Shown piece after piece: positions 37,249-48,148 of a stretch of 64,000 bases of DNA. The notes under the pieces are model-generated. The model had not been told where the DNA came from and searched no databases. It saw only the letters and a list, made by a program, of their open reading frames with translations. The stretch spans positions 2,666,001-2,730,000 of the forward strand of contig JAACJO010000002.1 in assembly GCA_013368445.1 (NCBI GenBank), in the 5' to 3' direction. The stretch comes from Leucocoprinus leucothites (Eukaryota > Basidiomycota > Agaricomycetes > Agaricales > Agaricaceae). Each line of letters begins with the position of its first letter. The first letter of the stretch is position 1. Both the position numbers and the translations under genes were made by a program.

Positions 37249-39537
37249 ATGGTCAATCAACCTCTTGGCATCCACCTCTCGTCATGTCTACCATCGCCCA
37301 AGGCTGCAAACCTGATGCAAGACGCGGGACTTGCCATCTCCAGTACTGAACAGAGCAGCTATCGCCCTCCTGTGCAATACATCTAGGCTGGCGACCTTGA
37401 CAATTGACCTTCATCCCACGAATGACCGGATGCTGATAACGCATCACCAGGGCTTGATAGCTCTAGGTTTACACCTAAGTACAGTTTCATGTATTATTGA
37501 CCCGGCTGATCGTCATCCAGCCCCGTTGGACAAGACAATATCACTGATCGTAGAACCGAAGAACGCCGCCTTTAAACCTGGTGCTCCTGCGGAATCTGGC
37601 CTCACTGCTAACACTCTTGGGAGGATAGTATATCTTGATTTAGGTATGTACTCCCTGGAATCACTTCTCTCGTATCAGCTGATTGGACTTTGTATGCAAG
37701 AAGTTCAGAGAACAGAGAGTTACTCTAAAAACGACCTCCGTTCGCATTCAAACCCGCTGTCACAGTGCCGACCGGACCTACAACAAGAACCCTTTATCCC
37801 CACCGATGGATATAGCCTACCGGGACGCCACGAAAGCCATTCCCAGAAGGCTGGCGAGGTTCACAGCTTGGTCTGTAGCAACTGATGCCCCACTCACAGG
37901 TTCCTTTGCTAATGCTCACAACTTTATAATTGGCAATGCGTACATAATTGATAACACTCGAACTGAAGATGAGAACGGGGCTGAGAAGGAGAGACGAATT
38001 GAAAGAGGAGAAACGAATGGAGGATGGTGAGCATCAACGAGTAATTGTTCCATTGGGAGTCCCCGACCATGTCATTCGAAACCCTTAGGAAAATCGCTGC
38101 GAAAGGCATGCCAGGCGCCATGATTGATTCCAATGAGCGTGCGTATACTCAGAGGGTGCAACGAGGACAACTGCCAGACTTTATGTGCTCGGACCCTCAG
38201 CTGGGCACGAAAGAGACAGAGCCCCAACGTTTCCTCTGGCTATTGAAACCTGCTGCTGCGGGAAAATCGGCAGTGGCGTAATCCGTGGCAGAGGAATTGC
38301 AGGGAGAGAGACTCCTGGGCGCCGTATTCTTTTTCTCCAGGCCTAACAATCAATCCGACCCTAGCGTGGTCATTCCAACTCTCGCGTACCATCTCGTTTT
38401 GCAAGTTCCGGAATATCGACATATCATTATTCAGAAACTTATAAAGACCCTTTCATCCTCGAGAGAAGTCGTCGCTCTCAGTTTGAGAATCTAATCATCG
38501 ATCTCTTCCTCGCTCTCGACTCAGTCCTTAACCCAAGAACCCCTTTTGGTTGTCCTTGATGGACTGGATGAATGCGATGACCGTGACGCTCAATGTGTTG
38601 TGGCGATGATTAGCCACCATTTACGAGGGGGGAAAGACATGCGACTTCGTTGGATAATTTGCAGTCGCCCCGGACTGGCCAGCTGAGGAACAGGTCTGGT
38701 TGATTGCAAAACGAGCCTCAGGTCATCTTGGCTTTGCGTCCTTTATCATTCGATTCATTGGTGACAAGCATTATGATGATCCTTACGGCCAACTCGAAGT
38801 CTGCCTCAAGTTTCTCAACCGCTGGTCCTATCAATCCCATTCATGCTCTCGACCTACTGTATACCCGAATTCTCTCTGATATCCCTGCAGCTACCCTCCC
38901 CGTCGCTCAACGCATTCTCGGATTATTCATCTTTCACAACAGTCGGGACCTGACCGCAGTCAACTTGGCCGAATTCCTTGGTCTCAATCGGGCCTCCTTT
39001 TATTCTGCGCTTCAACGGTTACACTCGGTGCTTATTGTTCCATCTGCCCTCAGAGCGCACGATATGCTTATCCAGATGTATCACGCTTCCTTTTCCGACT
39101 ACTTGAAGGACCCAGCCCGCTCTGGAGAATTTGCCGTGCGTGAAGGTTCAACACAGTTGGATGCCGCGATGAAAGGCCTTCAGTGGTTAAATTACGGTGG
39201 AAAGAACCTGTCAAGTGAAGTTATCCTAAACTTGTAATAAAGGTAGTCCGCTGTCCTGACTTTTCACTCTAGATCGACTTCTACCACCGCCTACTTAGTG
39301 TCCGGCAAATATTTATCACAGAACTGTGCCGAAGGCCATATACAAGTCGTCATTTGTGTGTTGTTGGGAGGCATGCCTGCAAGTACCAAACGACTCCCTC
39401 GCGATATTGACAGAGGAATTGGAAACGTTTGATTCTAATGTTGATTACACAAAGTGGTGCAGACAAGAGACACGAAGTTTTTCCTATTTCATTCAATGGC
39501 TGGCTTCGTCGGTGAGTTGTTATGAACCTGTCTAGTA
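37249..39537 (+). pseudogene. Decayed NACHT-NTPase (NLR-like) gene, copy A
   Basis: Blocks of protein similarity run in order but in changing frames. They are a possible N-terminal segment (KPGAPAESGLTANTLGRIVY near 37580-37640), then RKIAAKGMPGAMIDSNERA (38078-38140) and a degenerate P-loop WLLKPAAAGKSAVA. Next come GAVFFFSRPNNQSDPSVVIP, a Walker B LLVVLDGLDECDD (about 38541), RASGHLGFASFIIRFIGDKH, and finally DPARSGEFAVREGSTQLDAAM to a stop at 39237. A further exon-like block (VPNDSLAILTEELETFD) reaches about 39510. Lesions are a TAA at 38279-38281 right after the P-loop, frameshifts, and an internal deletion of roughly 130 bp near 38680 relative to copy B. The P-loop has lost its conserved glycines. 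Family members are STAND NTPases thought to act in fungal self/non-self recognition. This copy is almost certainly inactive. Its 3' part belongs to a tandem duplication with copy B. Confidence 0.75.
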
Positions 39538-41054
39538 ATGCTGTTCATGCCTCTCATAGTCGTCGATCCCTGAGAACCCGGTCTTCGATATTTAGGAGTA
39601 CGGCGAGACATCGACATTCGGCATCGTGACAGACCCTATACCTTTGTTGCGCCCCTTTTGGAGGATTTAACTTTTGCTACAAACTATACGATCCATCTTT
39701 GGCTGGGAAAATTCAACCCTATTCCTTTCTGGCTCTTGATTGACTCTGAGCATAATCAGTGTTTTTTATTATTACCCATAGTTATTATAGATATCGACCG
39801 ATCTGGACGAGGACACTTGCGATCCATCGCAGGTCATAGAAGAACCGTTCCGTGTACGTGTAATTAGAATGCATTCTTAGTCTATTCGAAGTCAAGAAAT
39901 TTCCGTTCATGACCTCGAGCGATATAACCTGGAGCATCCACAGGAACACCCCCCTGCACGGTTAAACAGCTCTGGTATCGCTTGTTACGATCAACGTTCA
40001 AGATGCTATGGTCCATATGATCATTGATCGCGATACAATGTTTCCAAGTTGTCTAAATCCAAATCCTTCACGTCGCTGTATATGCTATAGCTCGTCCCAT
40101 GGGCACTACACGTGAGCTTCTACTAATTTCTTCAGCTTATGTTTATTGAGTGGAACGCCTGTCCGTTTCTATTTTGATTCAAGCTCAGGAACAAGAAATA
40201 CACAGTAATTGTTGTGTGTGCCTGCCTGTTCAAAGCGTGCTAAACTATCGTCTCGACCCTCGGCAGCCATATAGATCTTATCTTAGCTTCCCAGAGGCGT
40301 GGTACTAATGATAACCTTTGCGACTCTTTGCTTGAAACTCGACCGCCGGACTCACCCGGCCAAGACAACCTGGTGCGAAAGTCGTCTTATCTTTCATCAC
40401 AATTAGCTTCTGATTGTTTACTATACATCTTTGTCGACTCCGCGGTTTTCTGAACTCGACCGTGCGTCGAATCAGATGAACGTCGAGTTTAGCCGTATGT
40501 CCTTCGTGAGCGAACCCTCTTGTATAACCTCAGTCTCTTCACATACGCTTGGATGGAGTACAAATGTAGGATATATTGGATGCAGGGATTGTCAATCAAT
40601 TCTGTCCTTCCGGGAGAAGACAACGTAAGACAGCGACAGGAGGCAATGCCTTGGGCCTTGGCTAAGCTTGGTCATTGCTTGTGCGTCAATTGCCTCACCC
40701 GTATTGCCCTATCCTTGAACTCTTCTCCAGCACCTGCTGCTTAATCATTGATTTGTAGCCGCCAGTCTCCGTGGACCCGAATCAGTCTCATGATTTGCAT
40801 ATTCATCATTCGTAGGGCTGAGTTCTTCGGTACCTTTCTGCGTCTGAATTGATTGGCGAGTATGACAACGTTGATTCCTGCAAGACTTCCTTCGACTCTT
40901 GTCCCTGAGTCGTGCTAGTACATAGTACGCATAATTTTGCCACGCTGTCTTAATGTCGCTAAATTACTCAACCATTCGCATGGGACTTTACCCAATCCTT
41001 CCTTTCCACCCTGCTTAGCTCGTTCCCCTCTCAAATTCATGTAGGATTTCCACG
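39538..41054 (+). other. Decayed spacer of duplication unit A
   Basis: The spacer is homologous to 43880-46785 of unit B but lacks about 485 bp present there (missing between about 39925 and 39930). Fragments of an unrecognised protein reading persist out of frame, for example a counterpart of the IDYRESGLHYPAKRRDIE segment of unit B. No intact gene was seen. The last part contains the promoter of membrane gene A. Confidence 0.5.
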
Positions 41055-42434
41055 ATGCCCATGAGTGCTCAGCACGATTGCCATCCCTTGGGCACCAGTG
41101 GTAGTGCAGCGATGACTCTGAATCGACAGATTGATCCCAACTTTCCTGCCTACCTTTCTGGATATATGGTGAGCTCGCGTACAGCGCAATATTCCATCAT
41201 TGATCTGACTGGCCTTGGAGTTTGAGGTTTTTCTATACGGTACGCCCTCGTTTCTCCGTCGCAAGCTCGCCTTGATGGGCTCATAATGGCAATGTCATAG
41301 GGATCAATAGTCTACTCTTTGCCGCGGTTATGTTTATTCTTCTGGGCAGGAAAGAGGGTCTTTCAAGACCGGCTCTGTTGGCCGCAGCAATAGCTATGTT
41401 TCTTGTGACAACAAGTAACATAAGCCTAAGCATTTACATTCTTTTCCATGATTTAATTCCATGTGGGTTTGTTAAGACCTCAGCTCTGATTCGAGCTAAA
41501 CATACACTCATGTTCGTGGGCAGGTGAGTTTTGTTTTTTTTGTGTCAATTTCCCCGCTGATGGGGAATGCAGTGCGATTGCAGACTCATTACTGGTGAGT
41601 AGATCAGCGGAGAGTGCGTGAAATCCAAGTAAAGACCACTTTCAGATATATCGCTGTTATGCTGTTTGGTCTCGGTCTCTTTATGCGATCGCCGCGCCAT
41701 GTGCAATGTTACTCACATTAACTAGTAAGTTGGCTACAAGTCTTGTGGAGACCCACGACTCACGCTTACCCTTCATATATAGTTTACGGAGCTATCTTCA
41801 TGCCAGGCCCCGTTGACGAAGTGCGATCCTCGAAAGAACATGTATTTCTGTGGCTCGCGCTGTCACTCAACGTCTTGATCACCACACTCACTGGTAAGGA
41901 TACTTTTCATTGACCAAAAGTTTACTGTTTCACTAATCGCTCCAGCAACCCGCATTTGGTGGATGGCACGACAAGTCCGAGTATTACTTGGTCACGATTT
42001 CGCAAAGAAGCATTACTCTGTCGTTGCAACGACGTGCGTGTCTTTCCTTTTAATTTCGGTGATAGCTACTCATATTCTAGCTATGACCAACTAGGATTGA
42101 AACAGGTGCCATATATGCTGCGTATATCTTGGTATATCAAATACTCAGTGAAGTACGTGTGTTCAAGCTTTTTATTTATTGACGCTCTCATTTAATTCCT
42201 TACGCAAGATTGGAATTCATTTATTGGTTCTTGACATTGCGTTATCGCAAGTGGCAGTTTGTAGAATCCACATTTCAATTTGACATGAATTGACGTTATT
42301 CACAGGTCATTTCCCCAATGTTAATAATTGTGCAAGCAGGATTGGGACTGCAGATACGAGACATCGAGACGACGCTGAGGCTGGAGAATAGGCCGTCAGC
42401 TACGGTTTTCACTACTGTAAACTCTAGTGTTTAA
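41055..42434 (+). CDS. Seven-helix integral membrane protein, copy A
   Basis: Ten exons join in frame: 41055-41168, 41221-41239, 41301-41519, 41584-41594, 41646-41724, 41783-41893, 41946-42033, 42095-42152, 42209-42250 and 42306-42434. They give 289 aa. About seven hydrophobic helices are visible. Marker segments are YMFEVFLYGINSLLF, FVDSLLIYRCYAVWSRSLYA, VYGAIFMPG or similar, TATRIWWMARQV and TIETGAIYAAYILVYQI. This architecture is common in mushroom genomes and I know no characterised member; its ligand and function are unknown. It has two very small exons (19 and 11 nt). Intron 3 (41520-41583) must start with GC (GCAGGT) to keep the frame; a consensus GTGAGT donor lies 4 nt downstream and would frameshift. 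All exon lengths except the first equal those of copy B. The second in-frame ATG (41061) is an alternative start. No disabling lesion was seen. Confidence 0.8.
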
Positions 42435-42654
42435 TACTGCCAGTCATGTAATGTGGACAGAGTTGAGCCCGCACACATTATTGACTCAGGCGCTGTTCAG
42501 TGACTTACCGATTTGCGATCTGGTGGTGCCCAGATTGTAACAGGGCGATTGGCACCAGGCCAAAATTATTACCACCACAAATGCCTGCGTGAATTCGCAA
42601 TCACCTATTTGACCCACCGTGATTTAGTTAGTCAACTACATTGCGGAATTTTTT

Positions 42655-43880
42655 GGAAAGACCCTTTCATCCTCGAGAGAAGTCGTCGCCCTCAGTTTAA
42701 AAATCTAATCATTGATCCTTCCCCGCTCTTACCCAAGAACCCCTTTGGTTGTCCTTGACGGACTGGATGAATGCAATGACCAAGATGCTTAATGTGAATT
42801 TGTGGCGATGATTAACCACCATTTACTGAGGAAAAGACATGCGGCTTCGTTGGATGAATTCCAGTCGCCCCGAACTCGATCTCCAGGTCGCTTTTTGCCG
42901 CCGAGCAAAGCTTGAAGCTGATGACAACGAGGTACAGCAAGACGCCATGCGTATTCTTCACAAAGGCTTCACGGAGATTAGGCAGAGATATCCCGACTGG
43001 CTCGCGCCGAACCGGACAGCCGGGGAGCAGGTCCGGTTCATTGCAAAACGAGCCTCAAGTCATCTTGCCTTTGCGTTCTTTATCATTCGATTCATTGGTG
43101 ACAAGCATTATGATGATCCTTACGGCCAACTCGAAGTCTACCTCAAGTTTCTCAACCGCCCTCGTGGTCATAAAAATATCAATCCCATTCATGTTCTCGA
43201 CCTACCGTATACCCGAATCCTCTCTGATATCCCTGCAGCCAGCCTCCCCGTCACTCAACACATTCTTGGCTTATTCATGATTCACAACGGTCGGGACCAA
43301 ACCGCAGTCAACTTGGCCAACTTCCTTGATCTCAATCGAGCCTCCTTTTATTCTGCGCTTCAACGGCTACACTCGGTGCTTATTGTTCCATCTGCCCTCA
43401 AAGCGCACGAGATGCCTATCCGGATGTATCACGCTTCCTTCTCCGACTACTTGAAGGACCCAGTCCGCTCTGGAGAATTTGCCGTGAATGAAGGTTCAAC
43501 ACAGTTGGATGCCGCGATGAAAGGCCTTCAGTGGTTAAATTACGGTGGAAAGAACCTGTCAAGTGAAGTTATCCTAAGCTTATGATAAAGGCAGTCTGCT
43601 GACCCACTTTTCACTCTAGATCGACTGTTACCACAGCCTACTTGGTGTCCGGCAAATATTTCTCACAGAACTGTGTTTCAGTCCATGTGCAAGTTTTCAT
43701 TTGTGCATTGTTGAAAAGCATGCCTTCGAGTACCAAATGACTCCCTCGCAACGTTAATGGAAGGAATGGAAAGGTTTTATTTTAATCTTGGTCATACAAG
43801 ATGGTGGAAACAAGAGACACGAAGTTTTTCCTATTTCATTCAATGGTTGGCTTCATCGGTGAGTTGTTATGAACCTGCCT
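42655..43880 (+). pseudogene. 5'-truncated NACHT-NTPase fragment, copy B
   Basis: The fragment starts at the duplication junction, so it lacks the N-terminus and P-loop. A frame from 42839 to 43585 (248 aa) stays open: MRLRWMNSSRPELDLQVAFC, RIKQ-type spacer helices, RASSHLAFAFFIIRFIGDKH, VLDLPYTRILSDIPAASLPV, FYSALQRLHSVLIVPSALKA, MYHASFSDYLKDP and a stop. Upstream, the Walker B remnant (VVLDGLDECN) is frameshifted near 42740. Downstream, 43600-43880 matches the extra exon-like block of copy A. It preserves a stretch of about 130 bp missing from copy A. Without an ATPase site it cannot be a functional STAND receptor. A short expressed protein from the ATG at 42839 is possible but has no evidence. 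Confidence 0.75.
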
Positions 43881-44967
43881 AGTAATGTTCTCATACTCGG
43901 GAGGCCGCCAACTATATTCTCTCACAATCATCGATTACCGGGAATCAGGCCTTCATTATCCAGCAAAACGGCGAGATATCGAAACCTGGCATCGAGATGA
44001 CAATCCCTATGCCTTTTTTACGCTCCTTTTCGGATATAACTTTGGCTGCAAATTATACGATCCATCTTCGGCTGGGATAATCCAACCATATTCCTTTCTG
44101 GCTGTTGATTGACTCTTCGCATAATCAATGTTTTTTCGATCCATAGTTATTATTATACCTATTGACCTATCTAGACAGGGAGACTACCAATTCATCGCAG
44201 GTCATAGGAGAACTGTTCCATGCATACATGTAATTAGAATGCATTCTTGGTCTATTCGAAGACAAGAAATTTCCATTCATGACCTTGAGTGAAATACAAA
44301 GACGGCGTGAAAGCAACTCGAATGTCCACTTGAGTCATTGCTCAACTCTAATGTCCGTCTTGAATGTCGTTGTTTTTCTCGGTGATATTGATTCTTCCAA
44401 ATTCATCCCGTTGCGCTGATGAGCTTATTCGTATCATGACCATAGTACTATGAACAGCTTGATAAGTCTCAAATGAGTTGGACAAGCTTCGAAGTTGTAT
44501 TTTGGCCGCCCGATGACTCAGTACTTAGTGCTAACTCATCTGCTCTGACCATGTTTGCTGGATCGTGGGTGGTTACTCAACCACCCGAAGCTATGGTTGA
44601 ATATCAAACCCTGTTGACACCATGGAAGCCAACACAGGAATCTCAGTGCATACAATGCATGAGTGTGTTTACCGCACTGGGTCACCCGTACCTTTCAGGT
44701 TTCCTTGAAGAACTAGTGGTCCGACTCAATAGTCGCCCATCAAGACTACGCTTGCCATTTCGCCGTATTGAGCAATATAATTTGGAGCATCCACTGGAAC
44801 AGCCACCTGCACAGTTTCGATGGCTTCATCTCATTAAGATCACCGTTCAAGACGTTATGGTCCATCAGCATGATGAGATATTTCCAAGTAATCTAAATCC
44901 GAATCCTTCATACCGCTGTATGGGTTATTCACTCGTCGTTGTACTACAAACAAGTTTATGCTACTAG
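43881..44967 (+). other. Unrecognised open frames in the unit B spacer
   Basis: Two protein-like frames persist: 43885-44112 (contains IDYRESGLHYPAKRRDIE and FGYNFGCKLYDPSS) and 44473-44967 (164 aa, MSWTSFEVVFWPPDD..., ending VVLQTSLCY). The second is partly absent from unit A, where a deletion joins homologues of about 44290 and 44775. They may be exons of a further gene, or a C-terminal extension of the NACHT gene family, now decaying. I do not recognise a domain and no complete exon chain could be built. Confidence 0.3.
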
Positions 44968-45851
44968 TATGTGCCTCCTCCAGTTGATGTTTACTGAGTA
45001 GGATGTCTATTTTTTCCCACTGATCCAAGCTCAGCGCTCAGGGACAAGCCTGAGGAAGCTGATTGTTGGGTGCCTGTTCAAAGTGTGCTAAACTATCTCG
45101 GTAACTTCTATATAAATCTTATATCCTAGGCACCCGGAGAAGTGGTACTATGACCTTCGTGACTCCCTACTTGACACTGGATTGTAATTGCTGGATGCGT
45201 TCGATTAGGGCAACCTGGTGAGCCAGTTGTCTTATCTTTCATCACACTTACTAGCTCCTGGTTGTTGGCTCCCACAGGCTTGCATCTACTAAGAGTATAC
45301 TTCTGTCTCTGAGACTCCGCGGTTTCTTGAACTCGATGTTCATCTGATTCTATGCATATGGTTGCAGGTTATTCGAGTGTTGACCATATGTCTTTCATGA
45401 GTGAATCCTTCAATTCACGTACACTTGGATAGGTTAGCCCAGTAAATTGGATGCAGGGACGTCAAATAATTCCGCTGTTCTGGAGAACTTGAAGACGTAA
45501 GACAGTGACAGGAAGCTTGAACACCTTGGGCTAAATTTGATTGTTACTTGCCGGTGTGCGTCAATTGTCATACCTGTCTTTGGAACCTCCCTGGTACTGC
45601 TGCTTACTTGGGAGGTGTAACTGCCAGTCTTCACGAAATCGAATTAGCCTCATCGGCTGGCATATATCATTCACGTGGCCAAGTTCTTCCGTGCCTTTCT
45701 GAATCTAAATTGGTTGGCTAATACGACATGCTTGATTCTCTGAAGCTGGGGATTTCCTCTGAGCCCTCTTCCCTGAGTCGTTTAGAAGGTTTGGGTTCTG
45801 CCAAGCCGCCCCGGTGCTGCTAAATCACTCAAGTCCGATTATTGTGATTCC

Positions 45852-46642
45852 ATGGTGCGGGTCACCTAGACGCCGCTAGTTTGGTGCAAGTGCCAATTTG
45901 GTTTGGCCCTCAACTCAAAAATAATAAAAATAAAATAAAATAATATGTACCCTCATAAGTGCCTGCAGCACTGTCCTCAATATATGGACCAAGATCCTTA
46001 TTCCTATCTCATCGCTGTGTGAAAGACCATGTGGCCACGTCAAACCAAGTCCGAGCATCCAGTTCAAGGCAGTACCACTGTATTAGAGGTTCCTACAGAC
46101 ATATTTGATGAGATTAGAAGATTAGTAATATATTACTTTCGGAAATACCTTCTATATATGGACAATGTGACATGACTCTGCCAATTCCCAGGAGATTCCA
46201 TGAAATAACTCCTTCAATTTTCGTCCCAAAAAAAAGTTGTCTATACAAATTTCTCAGACTGATGAAAGGAGCATTTCATCTTGCTTGTCAAGGTCACTTC
46301 CAGGGGTAATCTCATGACATAAATATATAGAAAAGGAAAGAAAGAAAGCAAGTGCAAATATAGTGGCCAGCCCGCTACCCCCTAATTGCTTGGAGCCAAA
46401 ACCAAATGGCCGTCAAAAAAACACTTTCAGTCCGTTAGGGTTATTTTCATATTTAGTAGTTACATGTGAATTCTACTCGCTGTATAATCTATTATCCACA
46501 CGTCACAAGCAAGTTCTGAGTGCTGAGCTGTGGCCTCGCTACAGCCTCTAGTTATATATATAGAATAATAATAAATCGGACAAAATCCGTGTGACTTATT
46601 TCGTTTGCACCAATGTAGCGGTGTTTAGGTGACCCGCACCAT
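45852..46642. mobile_element. Non-autonomous DNA transposon (MITE-like) with 37-bp TIRs
   Basis: The left terminus TGGTGCGGGTCACCTAGACG (from 45853) is the inverted complement of the right terminus, which ends at 46641. The inverted repeat extends about 37 bp with about 4 mismatches, through the CCGCTA and TTGGTGCAA motifs. The interior is about 715 bp, AT-rich, with no transposase frame (longest open frame about 62 codons). The element is absent from the equivalent place in duplication unit A. Target-site duplication is unclear: flanks share only ATTC in a possible 8-bp arrangement, so the superfamily (hAT- or KDZ-like, for example) is not assigned. It lies about 150 bp upstream of membrane gene B and could affect its promoter. 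Confidence 0.75.
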
Positions 46643-46785
46643 AGCATTCGTAAAGACTCGCGCAATACCGGTCATGCGTCCCTGCAATTGAGTATAAGTA
46701 CTAGCCACGGGTCGCAGGAGACCTTGCCCAGTCCTTCCATCCTGTTAGTTTGTTTCCTCCCCCTAGTGCATGTGGAATTTCCGTG

Positions 46786-48148
46786 ATGCCCATGAGTGCT
46801 CAGCACGATTACCATCCCTTGGGAACCAGGAATGACGTTCCGGTGACGACCAGTCAGCTTGATCCAAACTTTTCTGCCTATCTTTCTGGATATATGGTGA
46901 GCTCGCGTATAGCGCACCAGTAATTCCACCATTGATCTGATTGGCTTTGGAGTTTGAGATTTTTCTATACGGTAAGTCCTGGCCTTTTCGTCGCAAGCTT
47001 GTCATTCATAAACCAATACATAGGAATCAATAGTCTACTCTTTGCCACGATTGTGTTTATCCTATTGGGCAGGAACGAAGGCCTTCCAAGGCGGGCTCTC
47101 CTGGCCTCGGCAATGGCTATGTTTCTTGTGACAACAAGCAACATAAGCCTCAGCATTTACATTATTTTCCACGATTTAATTCCAACTGGATTTGTTAAGA
47201 CCACCGCTCTGATTCGAGTTAAGCATACACTCATATTCGTGAGCAAGTGAGACTCGCTTTTCTTGTGCCAATTTTTCTTCTGATGGGTAATTCAGTGTGT
47301 TTGCAGATGCGCTACTGGTGAGTTGACAAGCGGAGCGAGAGCGAAAGTCAAGGAACGATCACTTGCAGATATATCGGTGTTATGCCGTTTGGTCCCGGTC
47401 TCTTTATGCGATTGCCGCGCCATGTGCACTGTTACTCACGACAGCTGGTGAGTCGACCCCAAGTCGTGTGGAGACCCACGACTCACCCCTTATCTGTAGT
47501 CTATGGAGCCATCGTCATGCCGGGCCTCGCTGACGAGGTGCAATCCTCAAAAGAGCATGCCTTCCTGTGGCTTACGCTGTCGCTCAGCGTCTTGATCACC
47601 ACTCTCACCGGTAGGGAAACCTTTTATGGACCAAAAATTCCCCGTTGCCTAATAGCTTCAGCAACCCGCATTTGGTGGATGGCACGACAAGTTCGAGTAT
47701 TACTTGGTTACGATTTCGCAAAGAAGCATTACTCTGTCGTTGCAACAACGTGCGTGTATTTCCCTTTCAATTTCGGTGACAGCCACTTACATCCCAGCTA
47801 TGACCAACTAGCATCGAAACTGGCGCCATATATGCTGCGTATATCTCGGTATATCAAATACTCGGCCAAGTGCGTGTGCTCAAGCTTCAGTTCACTGACA
47901 CACATTTAATTCCTTATGCAAGGTTGGATTTCATTCGTTTATTCTTGACATTGCATTATCGCAAGTGGCAGTTTGTAGAAACCACAGTCCAACTTGCTAT
48001 GAATTGACGTTATTTACAGGTCATTGCGCCGATGCTAATAATTGTGCAAGCGGGATTAGGACTGCAGATACGGGACATCGGGACGACGCTGAGGCTCGAG
48101 AATAGGCCATCAGCTATGGTTTTCACTACTGTAAACTCTAGTGTTTAA
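46786..48148 (+). CDS. Seven-helix integral membrane protein, copy B
   Basis: Ten exons join in frame: 46786-46896, 46953-46971, 47024-47242, 47307-47317, 47369-47447, 47500-47610, 47662-47749, 47812-47869, 47923-47964 and 48020-48148. They give 288 aa. The gene is the duplicate of 41055-42434 and has the same hydrophobic profile and marker segments (YMFEIFLYGINSLLF, IYRCYAVWSRSLYAIAAPC, TATRIWWMARQV, TIETGAIYAAYISVYQI, VIAPMLIIVQAGLGLQ). As in copy A, intron 3 (47243-47306) needs a GC donor (GCAAGT), with a GTGAGA donor 4 nt downstream that would shift the frame. Exon 4 is an 11-nt microexon. Preservation of frame in both copies despite many substitutions suggests both were kept under selection after duplication. 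The start may instead be the second ATG at 46792. A DNA transposon sits about 150 bp upstream. Confidence 0.82.

Larger units (their letters stand above)
38443..42648 (+). repeat. Tandem duplication 1, unit A
   Basis: This unit is a direct repeat of 42655-48348. It starts inside the NACHT gene (AAAGACCCTTTCATCCTCGA) and ends downstream of the membrane-protein gene. Similarity to unit B is visible throughout: the NACHT 3' part, the spacer, the 10 exons and introns of the membrane gene, and the 3' flank up to CATTGCGGAA. It is about 1.5 kb shorter than unit B because of a deletion near 38.68 kb, a missing block near 39.92 kb, and the absence of the transposon found in unit B. Confidence 0.85.
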
